64,000 nucleotides of DNA from Taudactylus pleione (lineage: Eukaryota > Chordata > Amphibia > Anura > Myobatrachidae): the NCBI GenBank assembly GCA_031769625.1, contig JAUIMM010000200.1, forward strand, positions 49,746,001 to 49,810,000, in the 5' to 3' direction. A program made the position numbers and the translations under genes. Below, piece by piece: positions 11,563 through 20,727 of this stretch. Numbering within the stretch: the first letter of the stretch is position 1; every line of letters begins with the position of its first letter. The notes below the pieces were generated by a model. It did not search any database, had not been told where the DNA came from, and saw only the letters and a list, made by a program, of their open reading frames with translations.

Positions 11563-11729
11563 TTACGTTTTTACTTGCGTTTGGAATCCACAGTAGCATC
11601 TCCAAAGTGTTTTAAAGGCACCCACCAGACGTGTAACGCAGACTGACTCCATAATCCCTGGTTCAGTGACCTGTAAATCCCCATTGTTACATCAGCACTA
11701 CCTTTATCCACGTCATGCTCTTCTGCTGG

Positions 11730-11934
11730 AAAGGTTACCAAATTGGCCGCTACAACTGTTACGATTGAGTGCCGAAAAGACAGACTTATTGTGGATTTCT
11801 GCCCCACCTGAGGAGGTTGCGAGCAGAAATAACGGACGCGTGCAGCACTTAAGTGACTGGGGCATGTTCAATTGTTTGTGCTGATGGGCTTTAGACGGGA
11901 GCTGCAGGCAGTGCAAAACAATTGAATTCCCCCC
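11730..11934. repeat. Partial GATTCAATT-family MITE
   Basis: The right end AAACAATTGAATTCCCCCC and the internal GAGGTTGCGAGCAGAAAT phrase match other family members. The left edge was not found. Confidence 0.55.
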
Positions 11935-11952
11935 AATAATTTTCACCCAACA

Positions 11953-12085
11953 TTGGGAAGATTCAGTGCGAGGTTGAATAGCACGGGAAAGGAGTTCTCA
12001 AAGCTATTCAATTGCCCAATCACGCTCTGCACTTAAGTTGGGAGATAGAGATTACAGCATCTAAAGCCAGTTGTTTAATCACGAT
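11953..12085. repeat. Left part of MITE interrupted by DIRS copy 1
   Basis: It aligns by eye with the first half of the MITE at 18966-19314 (TTGAATAGC..., GCACTTAAGT, GGAGAT.GAGATTAC). The alignment stops where the DIRS element starts and resumes at 18020. Confidence 0.7.
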
Positions 12086-12124
12086 AATATGAGATATGGT
12101 AAGAACTTACCCTTGTTATCTCTA

Positions 12125-12275
12125 TTTCTACGAAGTCCATAGGGTTCCACAGGATACCTTGGGGTATAGGTGTGACGTCAGTCGCAGGGCACCAAAGAGT
12201 TAAGCTTTCAGCCTCCCAGGATGCACTAGGTCCCCCTCCTATACCCCGCCCCCGGGCCAAGGCACCTCAGTTAGT
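12125..12275. repeat. DIRS copy 1 inverted terminal repeat (3' side of element)
   Basis: Reverse complement of 17867-18019 with few differences. It has an extra outer extension (12086-12124) absent from the other terminus but present, complemented, in the internal complementary region. Confidence 0.9.
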
Positions 12276-12421
12276 TACCAAGCCATAGGCCGGAGGAGGA
12301 GAAGGAAGAGAGAGAACAAAGATCTGGACACACACAAGAATCACATTCTCACCAGAGGGAGACGGAAAACCGGTGACCAGAGCAAAGCCCATCTGCAGCA
12401 CAGGTGCGACAGGGCGGGAGT

Positions 12422-12530
12422 CCTGTGGAACCCTATGGACTTCGTAGAAATAGAGATAAGGGTAAGTTCTTACCATATCTCATATTTTCTACTTCAGGGT
12501 CCATAGGGTATCCACAGGATACCTTGGGGA
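12422..12530. repeat. DIRS copy 1 internal complementary region
   Basis: The first half (to about 12485) is the reverse complement of the left element end at 12086-12144. The second half is the reverse complement of the right end near 17975-18019. It therefore mimics the junction of a circular form. A GTAAGT (12462) and a TTTTCTACTTCAG (ending 12497) lie 36 nt apart across the junction. Confidence 0.9.
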
Positions 12531-12549
12531 TGTCCCAAAGCAGTATCCT

Positions 12550-13572
12550 TTAAGGGTGGGGACGCTCCTGTGCAGAAAGGAGAATCCGCCGCCCGAAGGA
12601 AGCATCCTGAGAGGCGAAGGTGTCAAACCTGTAATACCTCACGAAGGTATGGACAGAGGACCACGTAGCAGCCTTGCAGATCTGAACTGCCGAGGCACCA
12701 CGTCGAGCTGCCCACGAAGGACCCACAGACCTAGTGGAATGAGCCTTCAGAGAAGGAGGGACCGGTAGGCCTTCATGAAGATAAGCTTCAGAAATAGCCA
12801 TACGGATCCAGGCTGCCAAAGTTTGCTTTGAAGCAGGCCAACCCTTTTAACAGAAGCCATAGAGGACAAACAAAGCGTCCGACTTCCTAAACGAAGAAGT
12901 GCGGTCAACATAAGTCCGTAAGGCCCGCAAAACATCCAAAGAGGCCTCACCCACGGAAAGACCCGGTGAGTTAAAGGCCGGAACAACTATTTCCTCGTTA
13001 ACATGAAACTGGGAAACAACTTTGGGAAGAAACTCAGGCCGAGTGCGGAGCACTGCCCTGTTCCCATGAAAAACCAAGAAAGGGGGTCTACAAGAAAGAG
13101 CCCCTAACTCAGAAACATGTCTGGCCGAAGCAATGGCCAGAAGGAAAACAGTCTTAGCTGTTAGCCATTTAAGATCCACTGAGCCCAGTGGTTCAAACGG
13201 CGGTCCTTGGAGAGCCCTGAGGACCACAGCCAAATCCCAAGGCGCCACAGGTGGAACAAAGGGTGGCTGAATGCGGAGAACACCCTGCATAAAGGTGCGC
13301 ACATCCGGGATTGTAGCAATCCTACGGTGAAACCAGACAGATAGGGCCGAAACCTGTACCTTCAAAGAAGCAAGGCGAAGCCCATGATCTAGTCCCGCTT
13401 GCAGGAAGGCGAGAATCCGAGACAGACGAAACTCCCGCGGTGCATAACCTCTCGGTCGACACCACTGGAAGAACGTATGCCACACGCGATGGTATATCCT
13501 CGCGGAAGACGGTTTCCGAGCTCGTAACATGGTACGCACCACAGAGCTGGAAAACCCCCGGGACCTCAGCAT
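12550..13572 (-). pseudogene. DIRS tyrosine recombinase, copy 1, interrupted
   Basis: Tyrosine recombinase that would integrate the circular DNA intermediate. The frame from the methionine at 13572 is open for 241 codons to a stop at 12847. Near residue 151 it carries the first catalytic arginine (SARHVSEL), flanked by a conserved PPFVPPVAPWDL segment. After the stop and an apparent one-base deletion beside it, the catalytic C-terminus continues in another frame (12819-12550) with the HSTR box, a TWSS tryptophan and a YY nucleophile region. Compared with copy 2, the histidine before the break is replaced and the frame lost. The N-terminus overlaps the end of the RT ORF by a few bases; the same frame stays open far upstream, but that part is probably not recombinase. 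Confidence 0.85.
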
Positions 13573-15692
13573 GGCCGTCTCAACAGCCACGCCGCCAAAG
13601 ACAGCCGAGTCAGGTCCGGGTGAAGGCAAGGACCCTGAGACAGAAGGTCCGGTCGTAGCGGCAACCGCAGAGGACTGTCCACGGACAGACCCTGAAGGTC
13701 TGAGAACCAGTGCCTTCTGGGCCACGCGGGAGCTATCAACAGGAGCGTCCCTCCTTCCGGTTTGAATTTCCGGATTACCCGTGGAAGAAGGGAGACAGGA
13801 GGGAACAGGTACGCGAACCGGAACGTCCACCGGACGGACAGAGCATCCACCAGAGACGCCCCTTCGTCTCTTGTGCGAGACCCGTACACCGGCAACTTGT
13901 TGTTGTGCCGGGACGCCATTAGGTCGATTTCTGGAAGACTCCACCTGTCCACCAGTAGTTGAAAAACGTCCGGGTGCAGGGACCATTCCCCCGGATGAAC
14001 GTCCTGGCGACTTAGAAAGTCTGCCTCCCAATTTAGCACTCCCGGGATGAAGACCGCTGATATGGCCGGAAGATTGCGCTCCGCCCAAACCAGGATCCGA
14101 GAGACCTCTACGAGAGCCGCCCGACTGAGAGTTCCTCCTTGCCTGTTTATGTAGGCCATGGTGGTAGCGTTGTCCGACTGGACCTGCACCAGGCGACCCT
14201 GGAGAAACCGATGTGCCTGCTGGAGAGCATTGAAGACCGCACGGAGTTCCAAGATATTTATTGGAAGCTCCGCTTCTGTCGGCGACCACCTGCCCTGGAA
14301 CAAGTGTGGACCCGAAACTGCTCCCCAGCCCCGAAGACTGGCGTCCGTTGTCAACAGGACCCAATTTGGAACCCAGAACAGACGTCCCTTGTTGAGGTGG
14401 GTCGTCTGTAACCACCACGCAAGGGACAGGCGAACCTCCTGGGTGAGCACAATCGTCTGGGACTTCAGAGACTGAGGCAGCCCGTTCCACTTGGACAGGA
14501 TCAGGTGCTGCAGAGGTCTGGAGTGAAACTGGGCGTATTCCACCATGTCGAACACCGACACCATGGAGCCCAGTAACCTCATCGCCGAGTGTAAGGACAC
14601 CCGGCGGCTGTGCAGACAACTGCGCACCCTTGACTGTAAAGCAGAGATCTTGTCCTCCGTCACGAAGATCCTTTGCTGTCCCGAGTCCAATAAGGCTCCA
14701 AGATGCAGAATCCTCCGAGACGGGAATAGAGTGGACTTCTGCCAGTTGATTAGCCAGCCGTGCCGTTGCAGCAGTGCAATGGTCAGGTCCAAGTGGTGTA
14801 ACAGGAGCTCTGGAGATCCTGCCACCAATAACAGGTCGTCCAAGTACGGCAACATGCGGACTCCTTGCAGCCGCAGAGAAGCCGCCATGACCGCCATCAC
14901 CTTGGTGAAAACACGTGGTGCTGTCGCCAGGCCAAAAGGTAACGCCCGAAACTGGAAGTGGTCGCTGCGGATTGCAAACCTGAGGAACTGTTGATGGCGC
15001 AAAAGAATAGGGACATGCAGGTAAGCGTCCTGTATGTCCAATGACACCATGTAGTCCCCAGGTTCCAGCGCCAGAATGATGGACCGTAGGGTCTCCATCC
15101 GAAACTTCGGGACCTGCAAAGACTTGTTGAGTGCTTTGAGGTTGAGAATCGGACGATATGACCCATTGGGTTTCTGTACCAAAAATAGATTTGAATAGAA
15201 ACCCTGGCCCCTCTGGGAGAATGGAACAGGCACTATAACTCCAGCCTGGAGCATAGTGTGCAATACCTTCCGCAGCTCCGTAGCCTTGTTCCGGTCTGAT
15301 GGTAGACCCGTGGTGAAGAATCGAGCCGGGGGTCTGTGCCGGAAGGAGAGGGCGTACCCGTGGGAGACCACCTCCAGAACCCAAGTGTCTGTCGTAGTGA
15401 ACGACCAACACCGGGAGAACTGCAGCAGGCGGCCTCCCACCCTGGAATCCCCCAAGGGGAGACCCGGACCGTCAGGCCGCAGGCTTGCCATCTGGCTTGG
15501 GGGCCGGACGTCTGGTACTCCATGCCTGTTTCCGGGGCTTGACCGATTTCTTAGGGCCAGCCTGTCGAGGAAACGACTGTGGTTTGGGCCTGCCCTGGGC
15601 CCTAGATGACCGAAAGGACGATGGTCCAGAACCAGAAGGAGCAGCGGCCGACGGGAGACAAGCAGATTTGGCTGCCGCCAGCGTGGCCACAA
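13566..15692 (-). CDS. DIRS RT / RNase H / Dam-like polyprotein, copy 1
   Basis: Reverse transcriptase with RNase H and a C-terminal methylase-like domain; it copies element RNA to DNA. In the 708-residue frame, RT spans about residues 140-390, with catalytic D219 in SLDIQDAY and D285-D286 in YLDD. RNase H follows, with D450 (TTDAS), E482 (LELRAV), D507 (QSDNAT) and D558 (NWEADF). Residues 585-665 resemble the phage-type Dam methylase region of DIRS elements (DLMASRHNNKLPVYGS...IAPAWP), but FPPV stands where an NPPY/DPPY-type motif is expected. The open frame starts at 15692 inside gag; similarity to copy 2 suggests real translation from M at 15491, overlapping the gag stop by about 20 nt. 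The frame is fully open. DNA on the plus strand here has only shadow ORFs. Confidence 0.92.
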   Translation of the reverse strand: MWPRWRQPNLLVSRRPLLLLVLDHRPFGHLGPRAGPNHSRFLDRLALRNRSSPGNRHGVPDVRPPSQMASLRPDGPGLPLGDSRVGGRLLQFSRCWSFTTTDTWVLEVVSHGYALSFRHRPPARFFTTGLPSDRNKATELRKVLHTMLQAGVIVPVPFSQRGQGFYSNLFLVQKPNGSYRPILNLKALNKSLQVPKFRMETLRSIILALEPGDYMVSLDIQDAYLHVPILLRHQQFLRFAIRSDHFQFRALPFGLATAPRVFTKVMAVMAASLRLQGVRMLPYLDDLLLVAGSPELLLHHLDLTIALLQRHGWLINWQKSTLFPSRRILHLGALLDSGQQRIFVTEDKISALQSRVRSCLHSRRVSLHSAMRLLGSMVSVFDMVEYAQFHSRPLQHLILSKWNGLPQSLKSQTIVLTQEVRLSLAWWLQTTHLNKGRLFWVPNWVLLTTDASLRGWGAVSGPHLFQGRWSPTEAELPINILELRAVFNALQQAHRFLQGRLVQVQSDNATTMAYINRQGGTLSRAALVEVSRILVWAERNLPAISAVFIPGVLNWEADFLSRQDVHPGEWSLHPDVFQLLVDRWSLPEIDLMASRHNNKLPVYGSRTRDEGASLVDALSVRWTFRFAYLFPPVSLLPRVIRKFKPEGGTLLLIAPAWPRRHWFSDLQGLSVDSPLRLPLRPDLLSQGPCLHPDLTRLSLAAWLLRRPC

Positions 15693-16932
15693 TCTTATCC
15701 AGATCCGGACCGAAGAGAACTTCTCCGGTAAACGGTAACGCTTCCAGACCTTTCTTGGAATCTGCGTCCGCCTTCCAGGATCGCAGCCACAAGGTGCGAC
15801 GAGCAGCTACCGCTGCTGAAGAAATTCTAGACACCAGAGTACTAATGTCTAGAGCCGCCTCGTTGATGTAGGTGGCCGAATCACGGAGATTGCCAATCAA
15901 CTCCGCCTGTTCGGCCGGACAGCCGGATTCAAAAGAAGCCTCTAATGAATCCGCCCAGCGCTCCATCGCTCTGGCAACCCAGCAAATGGCCATAGCCGGC
16001 CGTGCTGCCCCCCCTGCAAGGGAATAAGCGGACTTCAGGCAGATTTCTACCTTGCGGTCCGTAGCATCCTTAAGGGAGGACATGGATGGCATCGGCAATG
16101 TGGCACTACGGACAAGACGGGTCACGTGAGAATCCACCTGTGGAGGGAATTCCCACTTAGCAAAATAATTATCCGCGAACGGATAAGCCACCGCCAGGCG
16201 TCTCTGCGGCTGGTATCTTTTGCCAGGTTGTTTCCACGCCTCCTCTAAATGGTCCACCAACTGACCCGAAAGAGGAAAGACTGTGGCATCGCCCTTCACA
16301 TCTTTGAAAAAGGCATACTTAGATTTAGCCGCTGGGGGAACTTCGTCCTCAATCACCAAGGCTGTGCGGACCGCCCGAATAAGTCCAGGAATATATACTT
16401 TGGACTTAGCATCAGCGTCCTTAGTATGGAGAGGTTCCTGATCGTAAGGATCCAGAATCTCCCCATCATCAGACGTCCCTTCGTCATCCTCATAAGGAGC
16501 GGACAGAGACGCCACCGGCCTTTTATGAGGCCGCATCACAGACTCCCCTTGCAACACATCCGACAAGTGCTGTACAGAACTCGTCAGGGAGTTAACCCAC
16601 GCTGGCTCCTGAGAACCCAGGAGCGGGGAAATAGGGAGACTGTGGGGTACCACCAATTGTCGTGAGAACCCCTGCATGGGTGACGACACCACAGACTGCT
16701 GGGACAAACCCATCGGAGTAAACGCGGGCTGCGGAGCTAACTGGCCCACTAAAGCTGTTAACGCCTGAGCGAAACAAGCCCAGGGCAGCTCCTGTACCGG
16801 TGCTGTAACCGTAATAGGCCGCGCCATGGACAAACACTGCCGGCAAAGGCCCTCCGCGCTACCCTCCCCCTCCGCTAACGGTACTTTGCACGTGGTACAC
16901 TGTAGCCGGAGGGGAAAATCACTTTCAGACAT
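15472..16932 (-). CDS. DIRS gag-like ORF1, copy 1
   Basis: First ORF of the element, 486 residues, presumed RNA-binding or particle protein. Near the N-terminus is a zinc-ribbon-like C12-x2-C15-x14-C30-x2-C33, conserved with identical spacing in copy 2. The middle has an acidic stretch followed by the conserved helical segment VRAVRTALVIEDE. The C-terminal half is best conserved between copies (SLWLRSWKADADSKKGLEAL, LFGPDLDKI) and ends in a basic, lysine- and arginine-rich tail rich in Ser, Pro and Gln. There is no CCHC knuckle. The role is inferred from position and from DIRS elements generally; the sequence itself shows no catalytic motif. Confidence 0.82.
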   Translation of the reverse strand: MSESDFPLRLQCTTCKVPLAEGEGSAEGLCRQCLSMARPITVTAPVQELPWACFAQALTALVGQLAPQPAFTPMGLSQQSVVSSPMQGFSRQLVVPHSLPISPLLGSQEPAWVNSLTSSVQHLSDVLQGESVMRPHKRPVASLSAPYEDDEGTSDDGEILDPYDQEPLHTKDADAKSKVYIPGLIRAVRTALVIEDEVPPAAKSKYAFFKDVKGDATVFPLSGQLVDHLEEAWKQPGKRYQPQRRLAVAYPFADNYFAKWEFPPQVDSHVTRLVRSATLPMPSMSSLKDATDRKVEICLKSAYSLAGGAARPAMAICWVARAMERWADSLEASFESGCPAEQAELIGNLRDSATYINEAALDISTLVSRISSAAVAARRTLWLRSWKADADSKKGLEALPFTGEVLFGPDLDKIVATLAAAKSACLPSAAAPSGSGPSSFRSSRAQGRPKPQSFPRQAGPKKSVKPRKQAWSTRRPAPKPDGKPAA

Positions 16933-17866
16933 GATGGCACCACGTATGTGACCTCTCTCACCAATTAAGTATTAAATAGGCGAGAGACCACCCTGCAGCA
17001 CCGCACCGCAAGGGCTTTAGCAGAAAGAACAGGGACAGTAATAAAGCTGACAGTTTAGAGAAGAAAAGTTACAGGCAGCGCTAGCACAGTCACATACAAT
17101 GCAGAGAAATAACAATTCCTGCACTAACAGCGCTGATCACTCAACTACACAGACACAGGGCCTGGTAGGACACAGCGCTGCATACACAGACCTGAGCCAC
17201 AGCGGAGGAGAGGTATGCGGGGGGACCCAGACCACGATGCTTCCTTCCAGACTTCCAGGAGCGTTCACCATGCGTTGCAGAGAAGATGGCGGCCGAGGAG
17301 CAGAGAGAAGCTGGCCTGGGGGAGGAGCGCTGACACAGAACCAGTCAGCACAGTGCAGAGAGGGCTGTGTGCAGCGGGGGAGGCGCCGGCTGTGAGACAG
17401 GGAAGGCGCGCTCCCCTGGCATGCATTTAACCCCTGGGACGCCGCAGCGCTACCGCTCTGCTGCGGTCCGCTGTCCCAAGGGGTAGTGGAAAGCGCAGGT
17501 TCAGTACCTGGCTCCACGCTGCAGCCAGTCCCCAGGGAGCCCCCTGCCTGGGGACTCAGGACCATGTGACCAGCGGGGACCCACCGCGGGACCCCGCTGC
17601 TTACCTTTGTCCCCCTTGGATCCGGCCATGGTCCGGAACATCTGGGGTCACCGCTAGCTGTGACCCCAGATGCTCACCAGCATCCCCGGATCGGTACCGG
17701 CGTTCTGGTACCGGCGGGGGTGTAGGGATGACAGCATGGACGTCAGGACTGACTGTCCATGCTGTACATCCAGATGTGCAGCCACAGCTGCACTGAAGAA
17801 AGCTTCAGGGGCTCTTCTAGCCCCCACTCCGACAGGTGCACCCGACGACGGCCGGGCACCAAACTA
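16933..17866 (-). other. DIRS copy 1 5' leader
   Basis: GC-rich region between the gag-like start and the right terminal repeat, with no conserved ORF. It contains several short inverted repeats, for example GACCCCAGATG/CATCTGGGGTC near 17638-17672. It corresponds in position to 40196-41226 of copy 2. Confidence 0.6.
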
Positions 17867-18019
17867 AACTGGGGTGCCTTGGCCCGGGGGCGGGGTATAG
17901 GAGGGGGACCTAGTGCATCCTGGGAGGCTGAAAGCTTAACTCTTTGGTGCCCTGCGACTGACGTCACACCTATACCCCAAGGTATCCTGTGGATACCCTA
18001 TGGACCCTGAAGTAGAAAA
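17867..18019. repeat. DIRS copy 1 inverted terminal repeat (5' side of element)
   Basis: Complementary to 12125-12275. Read on the coding (minus) strand the element begins TTTTCTACTTCAGGGTCC. Confidence 0.9.
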
Positions 18020-18140
18020 CCTGCTTTATCCAAGATTCGACTGCTATGCGGTTAGCGCACGTGCGATAGCTCAGCACCAGCATAGTGGCACTAGTTTAGT
18101 TGGAATTCTGCTCTCACCTCATTCACAGCGCTATTCAACA
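18020..18140. repeat. Right part of MITE interrupted by DIRS copy 1
   Basis: CCTGCTTTATCC..., GCACTAGTTTAGTTGGAATTCTGC and CACCTCA follow the same order as in the MITE at 18966-19314, continuing the alignment broken at 12085. Confidence 0.7.
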
Positions 18141-18481
18141 TCCATGTTACATTTATACATACAAGTCAAATTACACATTATGCAAATATCTTGCTCCAAG
18201 ATTACACATCAAACTAAAAATAATTATTACACTGTGGATGCTTTTAATATCAGGACCTTGAGCATAAAGCAAACATAAAAAAAAAAAAAAAAAAAAAAGA
18301 AGAAGGATTACCACTGGGTCTACATTACACACAAATGTTAGCATTTGGCAAGCGAAACTGGTGATAGAGTGGTTAATATTTAAATCAGCTACGAGATCTC
18401 CAGGGATGTGTATTGCAGAAGTAGGTCAGGAGAACATTCTCCACTGACAGCAGAGAGAAAGCGGCCTACATCATCTTAACT
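18141..18481. other. No gene; poly-A tract at 18277-18298
   Basis: AT-rich sequence with a 22-base A run. The A run has no recognisable retroposon body upstream, so its origin is unknown. Confidence 0.5.
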
Positions 18482-18890
18482 CATATCTCTATGTGTGTCT
18501 ATCCGCATTCTAATAGTAAGGTCTGTATTATACATTCCTACACCACCTCATATCACCATGTGTGTATCTGCATTCTAATAGTAAGGTCTGTATTATACAT
18601 TCCTACACCACCTCATATCACCATGTGTGTATCTGCATTCTAATAGTAAGGTCTGTATTATACATTCCTACACCACCTCATATCACCATGTGTGTATCTG
18701 CATTCTAATAGTAAGGTCTGTATTATACATTCCTACACCACCTCATCTCATATCACCATGTGTGTCTATCCACATTCTCATGGAAAGGCCAAAATTATAT
18801 ACGCCTACACCACCTTTTCTCATATGTAACAATGTATGTGTGTCTGCATGGTTATGGAAGAGTCGGTTATATATACACACGAACACAATT
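18482..18890 (+). repeat. 65-bp minisatellite
   Basis: Four close copies of a 65-bp unit (starts near 18482, 18549, 18614, 18679), each with TCTAATAGTAAGGTCTGTAT and ending CCTACACCACCT, followed by two degenerate units to about 18890. The unit length is not a multiple of three, so the ORF across it rotates frames and is not a protein repeat. Confidence 0.9.
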
Positions 18891-18965
18891 TAGAACGACT
18901 GAACGCTACTGCACAGATTATTGGTCTATATGCATCTCCAATACATACTCAAGTTTAGTAATATA

Positions 18966-19314
18966 GGGGGCGGTTTAATTAAATGCGATGCTGAATAGCG
19001 GCAGGAATGAGTTCCCGGAACTAGTCAATTATCCCCATCTTGACATGCACTTAAGTCTGGAGATGCAGATTACGACAACCAATGTCGGTGTTTATATGTG
19101 GTAACCTGTATTCTCCGTCTTAAGTGCCGGCCGTGATGCCGTAAGCACACACGCTAAGCCCAAAACTAGCATTGCTGCACTAGTTTAGCTGGATTTCTGC
19201 CCACACCTCAGGAGGGTGCGAGCAGAAGTCCTCTAGCTGGGGTTAGCGGTGTGGCCAATTGAATAACTCACTACTGGCGCTAATCAATTCCGTATTTAAT
19301 TGAATTCCGCCCTC
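18966..19314. repeat. GATTCAATT-family MITE
   Basis: It begins GGGGGCGGTTTAATTAAA and ends ATTTAATTGAATTCCGCCC. Internally it carries GCACTTAAGTC, GTCTTAAGTGC and GAGGGTGCGAGCAGAAGT phrases shared by the family. It serves as the intact reference for the MITE split by DIRS copy 1. Confidence 0.78.
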
Positions 19315-19767
19315 CCTCCCATAGTATTTAATGAAACTGTAGCGGTATTACAGGTAATTATTCCCACAATTTAGGACAGAATTAGTTAAAAGTACACTCG
19401 CAGCGGGGGTAAGCGCACACATGTGCGTATCTTATGGTAGCACAGACTCAGATTTTGTTTGCAGCCCCACAGGGCAATGCACACAAACAAAAAAAAAAGT
19501 AATTGGCTTGTCTGCAATGAAAAGAGGGCAAGGAGAGGTGCCGTCGCCGACATTTCCATGCCATTGCAAAGGCACTTTGCTCCGCTCACTCCTAACTGAA
19601 CTGACCCCTTAGTATTTCATGCCGGTTTGATTATATGAACACTAACGATCCATTTGTTTTTGCGAATGCCTAATTCATTGGGTTCTATTTTATTGTGAAT
19701 GCGTTTTACCATGCACCATGTACTATGTCAGCCGGTTGGATCTGGTTAGGGAGACTTCTTACAAAGG

Positions 19768-20030
19768 CTGGGTACACACAGCCCGATTTGTCGTTTCCGG
19801 GCAAATTAGAATGACAAATCGTGCATATTGTTAAGTGTGTATGCCCGATTTACCTGCTCCCGCAGCCGTATGCGATATCTTCTGGTTGGCCGTGCTGCAC
19901 GGCCAATCAGAAGATATATCGTGTATGGTGCCATGCTAAGAAATTCAGCATGGCATCCTACATCACGCTGTCGCTCCCTGCATCATGCAAGAGCGTACGC
20001 ACTTGTCGATGCAGAGTCCGGCCGGCCAGG
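19768..20030. repeat. MITE of the GCTGGGTACACAC family with internal hairpin
   Basis: It starts AAAGGCTGGGTACACACAGC. An internal near-perfect hairpin pairs ATATCTTCTGGTTGGCCGTG with CACGGCCAATCAGAAGATAT. The right end is not well preserved. Confidence 0.6.
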
Positions 20031-20109
20031 CTGTGTAGAGGGGAGTGGTTAAGGTATTAGGGGGAGGGTTAGGGATTAGTGGGGGATGGCACTAGTCCCA
20101 ACAGTAATG

Positions 20110-20110
20110 A

Positions 20111-20151
<41 letters not shown>
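20110..20151. repeat. (TA)n microsatellite
   Basis: Pure TA run of about 40 bases. The following 20160-20470 stretch has no recognisable feature. Confidence 0.9.
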
Positions 20152-20154
<3 letters not shown>

Positions 20155-20470
20155 CATGAGCAGGGCGCTTTGCATATGAGGGAGGCTATAAGTCGTTTTT
20201 GATGTTTACCAAGCCCCTCTGAGCCTTGACTACTTTTAATCTTTGAATATGCAAATTAAATGGATGTGATATTTTTCATTGGTGGATAAATATTTATGCC
20301 ATGTGGATGTGCAGACTATTTTCTATATTAGTAACATGTTATGAGTCATGCACTCCTATCCTTTTTGCCTGTGTATGCTGCTGGTCTCATGTATGTATAT
20401 GGCGATAAACCATTGCAGCTGATCTGCAATTCATAATAAAATATAAAGCAGAGTATATGTAACAGTCTAT

Positions 20471-20720
20471 GGGCACGTTTCTATTCAACGCAAAGTGAAT
20501 AGCACCGGGAATGCTGCTAACCTCCGGGGTTGTGAGCAGAAATCTGACATAAGTCTAGGCGCGATCCTGTTTTCTGCCCTTAGCGCGGGAAGTTTAGTCG
20601 AAGAATGCCCGTTCTCAAACCTAAACACCCTGTTTAAGGCGCGAGAATGAGCCTTCCCCGACCTAACATCGCGAATAGCTCCTGGCGCTATTCACTTCGC
20701 ATTTAATTGAATCGTGCCCA
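20471..20720. repeat. GATTCAATT-family MITE (CGATTCAATTAAAT subtype)
   Basis: GGGCACGTTTCTATTCAACG at the left mirrors ATTTAATTGAATCGTGCCC at the right. Internal arms GAATGCCCGTTCTC and GAGAATGAGCCTTCC flank a short loop containing AAACACCCTGTTTAAG. Confidence 0.8.
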
Positions 20721-20727
20721 ACGATAT

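Larger units (their letters stand above)
12086..18019 (-). mobile_element. DIRS-type tyrosine-recombinase retrotransposon, copy 1
   Basis: Read on the minus strand, the order is terminal repeat, gag-like ORF, RT/RNase H/Dam-like ORF, tyrosine recombinase, internal complementary region, terminal repeat. This is the diagnostic DIRS layout: inverted rather than direct terminal repeats, and an internal region complementary to both outer ends, which the known model uses to make a circular intermediate that a recombinase integrates. Terminal repeats of about 150 bp are nearly identical, so the copy is fairly recent. The gag and RT frames are open while the recombinase is interrupted. The element splits a MITE and leaves no long target duplication, as expected for recombinase-mediated insertion. 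Confidence 0.93.

Noticed and set aside
13440..16665. Plus-strand ORFs of up to about 150 codons across DIRS copy 1, and similar ones across copy 2
   Set aside because: They lie opposite strongly conserved minus-strand coding frames, have no domains and are not conserved between the two copies.
18482..18890. CRISPR-like array of regularly spaced repeats
   Set aside because: The units are contiguous 65-bp tandem repeats without unique spacers, in a vertebrate genome.
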